DNA of 16,563 nt from Pleurotus djamor (Eukaryota > Basidiomycota > Agaricomycetes > Agaricales > Pleurotaceae): positions 1 to 16,563 of the forward strand of contig JAPEVF010000967.1 in the NCBI GenBank assembly GCA_029747585.1. Direction: 5' to 3'. Under the pieces are notes generated by a model that was not told the DNA's origin, made no database searches, and saw only the letters and a program-made list of their open reading frames with translations. This document shows, piece by piece, positions 1-7,761 of the stretch; within the stretch, counting starts at the first letter, position 1; each line of letters opens with the position of its first letter. Position numbers and translations under genes: made by a program.

Positions 1-616
1 GACCGTGTGTCGAGAGATCCCCTCGGAAGTCGATGTGGAGGTATTTCAAGATCTATAGTGGAGGTGTGAGTTGACAATGACATGGACGCACAGAGTCTTC
101 AGAGGGGCCACCTACTCCATGGATGTGGTCATAAAAGTCTTTGTCGCAGCGGTAACTGGCATTTGGAAGCCACTCGGGAAAGAAAGGGTGTACAATAGAG
201 ACTGTACCACCATCTATGTGTCCAAGGGTTGCCGACGGTGGTGCTCTCAGACTGATTAGCGTCTCGACAGCTCGTGCAACGAGATCGACATCGTTATCGT
301 CGCAGTCCGTACCCTCGAAGTACTCCATCACGATGTATCCAATCGGAATATTGAAATGGTTGGCTGCGAAGGCACGATACACAATTGGAGCGGTGTGAAC
401 ATGCGAGATTCCGGCCTCGCGTAAAGCCATGGCGGTCCAATGTTGGGTTCGGGCCTCGTCGAGGTCGACGTTATGGCCGCATTTCACCCACGCCAAAATG
501 GCTCCAGTGGAAGGATCGAGGATGGTTGTTCCACGCGGTAGACCGAGTCGAACGCAGAGCTCGACAATGTACTCATTCGAGGGTAAATTAGGGTTGTCAG
601 TGAATGGAAGTGACAT
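1..616 (-). CDS. Protein-kinase-like (PKL) protein, 5' part, runs off window
   Basis: The gene is read on the minus strand from ATG at 616. Exon 1 is 616-116 (167 codons). A phase-0 intron follows (115-53, GTAGGT donor, CTATAG acceptor), and exon 2 begins at 52 and leaves the window. The open frame extends upstream to 655 but only with a GTG, so the ATG was preferred. The protein resembles the kinase-like (APH/ChoK-type fold) families expanded in agaricomycetes. Visible marks are a beta-3-like lysine in AWVKCG (K45), a possible alpha-C glutamate in LDEARTQHW (E54) and a hinge GYIVMEYFEGTDC (about residues 93-105). The catalytic loop and metal-binding motif would lie beyond the left edge, so activity cannot be judged. 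Exon 2 begins ILKYLHIDFRGDLS, consistent with the segment before the catalytic loop. Family assignment is from remembered pattern, not a search. Confidence 0.72.
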
Positions 617-621
617 GAAGC

Positions 622-650
622 CTGAAGCTTTGAAGCTTGAAGCTTGAAGG
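622..650. repeat. Short TTGAAGC tandem repeat upstream of the kinase-like gene
   Basis: About four imperfect copies of a 7-mer (TTGAAGC) create three overlapping AAGCTT sites. The array lies just upstream of the kinase-like start codon, in its probable 5' leader. No function is evident. Confidence 0.6.
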
Positions 651-655
651 GTCAC

Positions 656-1502
656 AAAAGGGTCGGCTGCATGACAACCCCTTTCCCTCCCTCCTGTGTC
701 ACGTGGTCATCCACTTGGATTTTCTCTGAGTCTCAACCCCAGTCTTGCAGCCAACTTGCAGCATCCTCGCAGTCTCCATGCCTCAAATTATCACAAAGTA
801 TCTGAATGCTACCGAATGTGTAGCGGAACTAGCGAGCTCGATCACAATGCTACATGCGAGTTATTCGTACCCTCTTATTGACCGTCTCCTTTTGGTCTCC
901 TTCCAACTTCGAATTCCCCAGCTTCATGATGAGTAACCAGCTGGAAGAGGTCTCGCTTTCTCTCATTCTATGACTTATGAACCCATCGGTTCCCAGTGTT
1001 TGAAACTGAAACTACCGATCTTCCGACTCATTCGCTTTGCATCGTTGATCCCGCTCCATTGGCACTGCAGTGAGGACGGAAGTATTTCTTGTCTCTGGGT
1101 ACTACCCAAGAGTTGCTTGAAACTTCCAAGCCATGTGTATTGGTAAGATCCAGATCATCCAAGCGATTGTAGCTTTGCTAATGCCGTGATAGCCCGTAGG
1201 TCAATATTATCGGCCTGGGCATCCGTCGTTCTCCAGGATTACCAACACAGAGAAATGTAAGCATTCACCTCATCTGGAAGTTGGTATCCCCAATACTCAT
1301 ACGAGCGTTTCATGATATTTGTTCGAAACAGGCATAGAAAGCCTTGTGTAGGTAGCGACCCTACGTCACAGTTGATGTCTTGATGTATCAGCACATCAGA
1401 CTTCTCAGGGTTGCTACTTCTCGGGGTGTAAGACGCTCGACCAAGGCGGCAGACCACTCCGAGCCGCATGATGAAAGTAGCAAGACCGGGTCGGACGAAA
1501 AG
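656..1502. other. Intergenic region between divergent genes
   Basis: This is the shared upstream space of the minus-strand kinase-like gene and the plus-strand repeat precursor. The open frames here (for example 696-881 plus and 1239-1700 minus) have no recognisable domain and no convincing intron pattern; the second overlaps the promoter and signal-peptide exon of the next gene. I see no gene in it. Confidence 0.6.
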
Positions 1503-1558
1503 TATAAAAGCTGGAGTCTTTGGATGATTGTTTCTCCAGCAGTGCAGGTCACTTCTCA
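1503..1558 (+). promoter_or_regulatory. TATA box and conserved leader block of the repeat precursor gene
   Basis: TATAAAAG lies at 1503-1510. Exactly 33 bases from its first base begins a 23-base block (1536-1558, starting CCAGCAGTGC) that recurs with one mismatch and the same spacing upstream of the paralogue (6288-6310). A start of transcription about 30 bases below TATA would fall at this block. The ATG is 98 bases past its end. Confidence 0.7.
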
Positions 1559-1655
1559 CAGACATCTCCAACGACTTTCGAGCCGGGCTCATCAGTCCCT
1601 TCACCTCTATCTCTACACCCTTCACGTCATCAACGTCACCTATCCGTTCATCACC

Positions 1656-3058
1656 ATGCAGCTCTCTGTGAAGTTCGCTTTCCTTGCCTTCTTGGCTCAT
1701 CTTGCATTCGTCAGCGCCTCACCGACACCGTACGCTTTCCATATTCCATGAGACATGACGACGAGACTGATATGACTTTTGTGCCTCAGAAACGTTGAAA
1801 ACACCGGAGAGCTCGAGGTTCGTGGTCCCCGCGGCCGGCCTACGGTTAGTGTTCCTCAGGCGCAAGGCCTTCTCATGTGACTACCGTTCCATGTCCTGAT
1901 ACCCATCTGTTCCTGCAGCAACAAGAATGCGAGGTTGCATGCACGCTTTCTGGATTCCAAGGTGCCCAATGGCAGAAATGTGTCCGTGAATGCATGGCGA
2001 GCAATTATCCTTCACCGCCTCCGACTCCCCAGAACCGAAGGAAGCCAAAAGGCAAGCGAGAGATTGAGGATCTCGAGACTCGCGGTCCTCGCGGGCGACC
2101 TACGGTAAGGCTATAACGACGTCCTACTAGTCCTTTGATTCCAAACACTTCGTCCTGTAGCAACAAGAGTGCGAGGTCGCGTGTACACTGTCTGGATTTA
2201 CTGGTGCTCAATGGCAGCAATGTGTTCGCGAGTGTATGGCCAGTAACTACCCTTCGCCGCCGCCGACCCCCCAAAACAGGAGGAAGGGCAAGGGAAAGCG
2301 AGAGGATGGGGAACTTGAAGCTCGTGGTNCCCCGTGGACGACCTACGGTGAGTTCTCTACCGACACCCTGCGCTCGTCGCACTTCGCTGAGCTTTTTCTC
2401 TTTCATAGCAACAAGAATGCGAGGTTGCTTGTACTCTCTCTGGGTTCACTGGTGCGCAATGGCAACAATGTGTTCGCGAATGTATGGCCAGCAACTACCC
2501 GTCACCTCCTCCTACTCCCCAGAACCGCAGAAAGGGAAAGGGCAAACGCGAGACTGAAGACCTTGTAGCTCGCGGTCCTCGTGGGCGACCTACTGTAAGT
2601 CCTTCACCGATGGGATTCTTATACCCCTCTGACTCTTTACCTTGGCACAGCAACAAGAATGTGAGGTCGCCTGTACTCTTTCCGGATTCCAAGGCGCCCA
2701 ATGGCAACAGTGTGTCCGTGAATGCATGGCTAGCAACTACCCTTCGCCTCCACCTACTCCTCAGAACCGCAGGAAATCCAAGGGAAAGAGGGAGAACGAG
2801 GATCTTGAAGCTCGTGGTCCCCGTGGACGCCCTACGGTGAGTTTCCCTTTACCCTGTCGCCCTTTTAGTGTTCCGTGGGTTAATTTGCAAATGTAGCAAC
2901 AAGAATGCGAGGTCGCCTGTACTCTGTCTGGATTCCAAGGCGCTCAATGGCAACAGTGCGTTCGCGAGTGCATGGCCTCCAACTATCCTTCTCCCCCACC
3001 TACCCCTCAGAACCGCAGGAAGTCTAAGGGCAAACGCGACCTTGAGGATGATGAGTAG
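1656..3058 (+). CDS. Secreted repeat precursor with five twin-CX3C units and Kex2-type sites
   Basis: Seven exons: 1656-1729, 1790-1844, 1919-2104, 2161-2347, 2409-2594, 2651-2836, 2897-3058. The first intron is phase 2 and all others phase 0. They encode 344 aa if the N at 2329 is an extra base. Residues 1-21 or so form a signal peptide (MQLSVKFAFLAFLAHLAF, then VSAS). A short acidic exon precedes five units starting at residues 44, 106, 168, 230 and 292. Each 62-residue unit has CX3C-X12-CX3C (Cys at unit positions 4, 8, 21, 25), a PSPPPTP linker, RR at 40-41, KGKR at 44-47, an acidic stretch and RGPRGRPT. The last unit stops early with DLEDDE. Inference: secreted, cut by Kex2 after KR, releasing small peptides with two disulfides each and a probable helical-hairpin fold. 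The pattern resembles Kex2-processed repeat proteins of fungi and plant alpha-hairpinins, but I recognise no named family. Role unknown; defence, signalling and fungal interaction are all open. Confidence 0.88.
1919..3040 (+). repeat. Five tandem exon-units (186 nt coding each) separated by diverged introns
   Basis: Exons 3-6 are each 186 nt (exon 4 is 187 with its N), start with CAACAAGA and end ACG or ACT before the donor. Exon 7 carries the unit up to KGKR at 3039. The intervening introns (2105-2160, 2348-2408, 2595-2650, 2837-2896; 56-61 nt) show no clear similarity to each other. Between units, protein differences are few (Q/T after GF, K/Q before the third Cys, the residue after NRRK, three residues after KR), while synonymous changes are frequent. 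Confidence 0.9.
2329..2329. other. Single N, probably a spurious extra base in exon 4
   Basis: Sister units read GGT followed by CCCCGTGG where this copy reads GGT, N, CCCCGTGG. Dropping the N restores a 186-nt exon, the RGPRGRPT ending and the phase-0 donor at 2348. Keeping it would shift the frame and break the protein. Confidence 0.85.
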
Positions 3059-3474
3059 AGGATTGTGAATTTGTTAGTGGATGATAATTCACTTTTTCGT
3101 TTACTTCAAGTTTCTACAATTATATAGAGGAGAATCTATCCTTTCGTTTCGCTTGCATGATCATCTTCCCGCAGTACGACCGTATGTTCATGGCGTCGGC
3201 GCGAGGCTGTGGAGGTTGTCGAGCAGGCCCCTTGAATAATAAGGGGTCCACCCAAAGTCCGCCGCCTGAGTCCGACCACGCCTCATCCGCCTTGGACGCG
3301 TTTTCCTCATGCAACTCAAGTTTGCCCGATATGCCAGAACTCGTTCCATCAATGAAAGGCCTCACCTCATAGGCTCTTCTAGTCGCGTATCAGATCTACA
3401 TCGATTGACCTTTGGCAAAATTCTGGCCCTCAACATTCAAGTTTCGAGGTTGTTGCTCGAGATAGGCTGTGCTC
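3059..3474. other. Intergenic: 3' flank of the repeat precursor and upstream region of the next gene
   Basis: An AT-rich 3' untranslated stretch follows the stop codon. A minus-strand frame (3120-3365, 81 codons) and short plus-strand frames exist, but none has a recognisable domain. I see no supported gene. Confidence 0.5.
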
Positions 3475-3482
3475 TATATAAG
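3475..3482 (+). promoter_or_regulatory. TATA box of the helical hypothetical gene
   Basis: TATATAAG lies 104 bases before the proposed ATG at 3579, a spacing similar to the TATA-ATG distance of the two precursor genes (153 and 146 bases). Confidence 0.45.
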
Positions 3483-3578
3483 AACGCGCACCGACTCTCG
3501 CTTCTGTCTTTTTAACAAAAGGATATATGTAGCTGAAGCGTACCCCGTTTCATCTCGCTCCAGAGTCGTCCCAGCACG

Positions 3579-5614
3579 ATGCCCGATAAACCTCATGTTT
3601 GTGCCCATAAAAGCCTGTACTACATGTATGTCTACTTGCGAGACATTCACATTCAGCTTTCCACGTTCTACCACGAAGCAGTCCTATGGCTGCGCTCTTA
3701 TTATCCATGCAACCCGGTGCTGGTTCATCGGGTGAGGTGGTAAGCGTGTTTGCTTTCACTCGTAAGTCTGAAAACCTGATGCACCGAGACATATAGCATC
3801 CTACAGAACTCGCCAGACCCGTCGAAAGTTTATCTACTGGCGTCTCCCATGCAATAACTCCTTTATATAACCTGCACTCTTTGCTACTGCAGCTTTCTGG
3901 CGGTACCAGCTCTCGTCTTCGAAGTTTCGTCCAAGCGAAAAGTGGGTTGGGGAAGGAATGGGAGGGCTGGCTACCGTTCCTGAGACGGTGCATGGGCTAC
4001 TCGAGGAACTATGTTTCACTTTGCCTCTCTATCCAATCGAATTCTGGAGGAGTTTCTCAACATGGCGCCGTCGCTCAGTCCCTTCTTACCACCGCCCAAG
4101 AGATCGGAAAGGACGTCAGGCAACTAACTGTATCTTATGAACGTGCTGTCGAGGACATCAGATCTTTACCGCACGCTCGACCCTCACACGACTTCGACTC
4201 CGAGTCCCGGTACACCTCGACTTCACGGAGCAGTTCAGACGCTCTTTACACCATATCTGGGATACGACAACCCTATGACGACCTCGCCGCGAGTTTACGG
4301 GGTACATTGGAATCGCTTCGGGATATTGCCATTTTCTGGGAGGGTCATGTCAAGCAACTGGAGAAGATCACGCTATCCAGTCGAAACATCCAGGACCTCG
4401 CCAACGAAGGCTTTTTCGCTTCCCAAAGCGCGTTATGGCTCAAATTCCACGACGCTATGCGGAAGGCGCTTTCCGACATTACTTCATACTGCGATGCCCT
4501 TACAGTCACCCCAAACACTTCATTCAGTGTATGGCAGAAGCTTCATGTTTACATTACGATGGAGAAGCAGAAGCATTTGGCTGTGACTCTAACCCATGAG
4601 TAAGTCTCTGTCTTGCGTTCAGAGTAATGAATCGGACCTGACAACCCGCCAGACCACCCCATAACCATTCCGCTTCTACGCTAGTCACGCACGATGCAGC
4701 GGAAAGATGGAAAGAAGGATATATGGTGCTTGTATCGTCGACTCAATATGATGTTTCAAGACTCCTCCGAAGAACCTTGAGACTCAAACGAAGATGTCGA
4801 CATTTGGCCCTTTTCGACCCGTACGAACGTCATTTACTATCCATTTCGTATATTCATTGTTACAAAGGGGTCTAGCTTCTCAACAGCGGTCAGTCCTTGA
4901 GACGAGCCTCGCAGAAATTGCTCCACTTGCATCCAACATTCAAAGCTTCTATCATCTCGCTCGAGATGGCCAAAACACACGCGACGCACAGGGGGACATG
5001 AAAACACGAGGTCGCAGTGCACATGACACCTTGCAAACTATCCTCAATAATTGCGCATCTGTTCATGACAACCTTGTCAAGGTGAGCATCCCGTTTCACT
5101 ACCCGAGTACGTTCTCTGAAAACCCATGTACTGGCAGCTTCAGTCTGATATCCACTCTGGAAGCATTCTACCTTCGGCTCTGGACCTATCCGACCATGGT
5201 CGCATCAGTATGTTCCTACGCTGGGGTGTCTTCAGTAGGCTAAACTCTCGTTTCTTCAGAGTTCGAAAAGAGCTTGAAAAGGACTGTGAAAGCATTAGCA
5301 GAGTTACTCGGCTCCTTAATATCCTTGAGCGACTTCCTTGTCGACGTCATCGCAGGCGCTGAGTACATGCATGCCTACGAATTCCCCAACGAACGACACA
5401 CCGCCCGTTTATGGCGCAAACAGGAGAAGAGATACCATCGGCTCGAAACTTACGTGCGTAGTTCTCTTTCATACCCTATACCCCAGATCTCATTCTTCCT
5501 TTCCAGTTGGGTGATGGGGTTTCGAGCAAAGGACGACGATTCTGGATCACGGCGTACTCACAACTGTGGTCCCTCGCTCATATCATGCGAGCTGGCTTTC
5601 CTCAGACTATTTAA
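3579..5614 (+). CDS. Helix-rich hypothetical protein, multi-exon
   Basis: Proposed exons: 3579-3731, 3807-3827 (uncertain), 3893-4599, 4653-4820, 4868-5081, 5138-5207, 5260-5453, 5507-5614, giving about 544 aa with phases agreeing at each join. The best-supported part is 4050-5614. There, adjacent frames are linked by good sites (GTAAGT/GCCAG, GTGAGC/GGCAG, GTATGT/TTCAG, GTGCGT/TCCAG) and the translation is rich in amphipathic helix, for example SLLTTAQEIGKDVRQL, SLRGTLESLRDIAIFW and ALAELLGSLISLSDF. The 47-nt intron 4821-4867 ends in AAG, a weak acceptor. The first exon (MPDKPHVCAHKSLYYMYVYL...) and the tiny second exon are guesses. I recognise no family, signal peptide or catalytic motif. 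It lies between the two secreted-precursor paralogues on the same strand, but nothing ties its function to them. The frame stays open for about 70 codons past the TAA, so the 3' end may be wrong. Confidence 0.55.
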
Positions 5615-6254
5615 TTGGACACCTATTGGCTTCTTTCTTTCATTGGGCTTTGCCTAGAAACTGTTTCAGCTGCGCTGTATCCAGTGAAGGAAGCTGTGGC
5701 GTCCTGGGAAGGCGACATACCCGAACCCGCCTCGTCACAGGCTTCGACCCTCGTTCGACAACAACGACCGAACTATTGTTTCGTGCGTGCTGGCTCATGG
5801 ACACGTTCTCTGGTATTCCTATGACCCTATCTAGACGTCGACAATGTATGTATGCTATATATGTAGGTCCGCTCCAATAATCCCACAATGGTATACCAAC
5901 GACCACTAATTTTCGGATCCCTTTCGCTACGTTCGTTTTCACCCATCTCAAATATACAATCCATGATACTAGGAATCCGTGTGTCTCTTACTGCGCAGGA
6001 CCCTGATGAAACTGACAGCGACGGGGTCTACGGCCAGGTACCTACCCCAGTCGTGCCAAACGTCGACGGAAATTCTTCGCAAGCTATTAGAAATAGATGT
6101 TTCATCACCGAAAATCCAGTGTCGACATGGTAAGTCGCCCTCTTGATTTTCTCCCTGGTTAGACTCCTGCTCAGAACGTTTCCGCAGCGGTAGCAAAGCG
6201 GTAGAATGAACATGTGAATATGACTATTCGCTGAGAAGTTGGTTTTTGCGATGG
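5615..6254. other. Region between the helical gene and the second precursor
   Basis: 5615-5824 is an open continuation in the same frame as the last exon of the upstream gene (includes LETVSAALYPVKEAVASWEG). It could be 3' UTR or a coding tail behind a nonsense or sequencing change. 5888-6133 is an 81-codon frame ending just at a GTAAGT (6132-6137), acidic and without a recognisable domain. Neither is called a gene. Confidence 0.4.
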
Positions 6255-6310
6255 TATAAAAGGCTGCTGTCTGACGGTAGTGGTTCCCCAGCAGTGCTGG
6301 TCACTTCTCA
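6255..6310 (+). promoter_or_regulatory. TATA box and conserved leader block of the paralogous precursor gene
   Basis: TATAAAAG at 6255-6262 is followed 33 bases from its first base by a 23-base block (6288-6310) matching 1536-1558 with one mismatch. The bases between them are mostly different, so the conserved part is specific. The ATG is 90 bases past the block. Confidence 0.7.
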
Positions 6311-6400
6311 ACACATCTACTCTCGAGCAGGCCTCTTCTACACCTTACCACACCTCTTCTTCACATCACCGTTCACTCACTTCCCCGACCTTCCTTTGTC

Positions 6401-7361
6401 ATGCAATTCTCGATGAAGCTCGCTGCCCTTGCCATCTTGGCTCAAGTCGCGCTCATCAGCGCATCGCCTGCGTCGTACGTCCTATATTGTTGATCTCACA
6501 GTGCACGGCGCCTTGTCTGAATCCTTCCGATGCCTATTCTAGTGACTACGGCAACGACTATGATAATGAACTTGCAGCTCGCGACCCTGACCCAGTAAGA
6601 GCCCTCATGATTCAAACGCTGAGCTCTATCCCGACTCATTGACACTCTCCACCCAGAACGACGTCTGCAATTTCCATTGTTTGCTGCAAATTGAGGAACC
6701 GGGAAGGGCCTTCAATCGCTGCGTTGATGCCTGCTTGCGTACAGAATATCCCGAGCTAGCACCTAAGCCCTACAATGTCAAGAAGGTTGGCGGTCCTGGT
6801 GCTCCATCAAGGAATAGGCGACCAGGGCAGAAGGTGGCCCCAGGCAATGGTATGCCAAAGAAGACCACAGGCACACCTAAGAAAGTTGCTCCTAAGAAGA
6901 TGCCTGGCGGTCCACGTAAGGCTGTTCCCAAGAAGAAACCGACTTCAGGTGTTCGCAAGGCCCGACCTCAGGCTCGCGAGTACGACGATGATCTTGTTGC
7001 TCGTAATGATGCTGCTTTGGAAGAGAAAGTAAGCCGTCGCTTCAACATCACTCGAGTGCCTCTCACCAATCATTCCCTCCTCTGCTTCTAGCTGTTCGAC
7101 TGCCAAGTCCCTTGCGCGTTCAGTATTCCAGATACTGAGGGGTTGAAATTGTTCCTATGCATCAAGAATTGCTTCGACGCGCCACCCAAAGCCAAGAAGA
7201 GTGGCCCTAAGAGCACTCCCAAGACGAGTGCTCCCAAGAAGACGACTGGCGTGATGCCGAAGAAAAAGATGACGAGCGGTCCTGCTCGGAACGGTGCTCC
7301 CAAGAAGAGGCCAACTACTGGTAATCGCAAGGCTCGCGACGTTGAAGATGACATGGAGTAG
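6401..7361 (+). CDS. Secreted Lys/Pro-rich protein with two twin-CX3C domains, paralogue of the five-unit precursor
   Basis: Four exons: 6401-6474, 6543-6594, 6657-7028, 7092-7361, coding 255 aa with consistent phases. Exon 1 is 74 nt like that of the upstream precursor and encodes a similar signal peptide (MQFSMKLAALAILAQVAL, then ISAS). The first intron has the same phase and a GTACG donor; exon 2 is short and acidic. Domain 1 is CNFHC-X13-CVDAC (Cys 46, 50, 64, 68) and domain 2 is CQVPC-X14-CIKNC (Cys 170, 174, 189, 193), each at the start of its own exon. After each comes a long linker of PKK-type repeats; the protein ends with an acidic DVEDDME, like DLEDDE in the paralogue. No KR dipeptide is present; RR occurs once in the first linker (RNRRPG) and KK or RK pairs are many. 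Inference: secreted, perhaps cleaved at basic sites into cationic peptides. Function is unknown. Confidence 0.85.
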
Positions 7362-7761
7362 ATAAATGTTATAGCTCGCTGCTCATGAATCCGAGAAGAT
7401 ATATATCTGTATGACAAGAACCGCATCGCTTTGCTCCAGCTCCCAGGGAGGGAGTGTCATTGACCATGTGAAAGCTTCGGACTGGTGAGATTACTCGTTT
7501 GTTGAAGGCGGCACCAAGAAAAGCTCGGGGTCTGAGACGTAGATCGTTGGATCGTTGCCACCGGTATACCTTTTTACGCAAGTCCAAGCGAACCTGAGGG
7601 AAGTGCAAAGCGGAAGCGAAGGTGCAATGAAATCGAAGACAACAAAAAATGAAAAATACACGATGTTGTTCGTGGGTCACTAGGTACGAGGTATGATAAG
7701 AGAATGGATATAAATAACATGTAACATGTCTAAAGACCAAGGGAATCACGAATTTATAGTT
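7362..7761. other. Intergenic, convergent 3' flanks
   Basis: This lies between the stop of the plus-strand precursor paralogue and the stop of the minus-strand RTA1-like gene. The 7369-7749 minus-strand frame has no recognisable domain and overlaps the expected untranslated ends. I see no gene. Confidence 0.5.

Noticed and set aside
1239..1700. 153-codon minus-strand frame
   Set aside because: It overlaps the promoter, leader and signal-peptide exon of the repeat precursor and has no recognisable domain.
1656..1751. Short secreted peptide ending at the in-frame TGA after the signal peptide
   Set aside because: A GTACG donor at 1730 and acceptor at 1789 match the first intron of the paralogue in position and phase, and splice the signal exon to the unit-like exon 2.
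2135..2840. Overlapping 110-140-codon plus-strand frames across the repeat exons
   Set aside because: They run through introns and out-of-frame parts of the repeat units; only the spliced reading gives the repeated Cys pattern.
1919..3058. CRISPR-like array or satellite
   Set aside because: The regular repeats are protein-coding exons separated by spliceosomal introns in a eukaryotic genome.
3120..3365. 81-codon minus-strand frame (MRPFIDGTSSG...)
   Set aside because: Composition is passable, but there is no domain, no visible splice context and no promoter.
3958..4140. 60-codon frame starting MGGLATVPETV
   Set aside because: It looks protein-like, but the neighbouring frame joins in phase with both the proposed upstream exon and the well-supported downstream exons.
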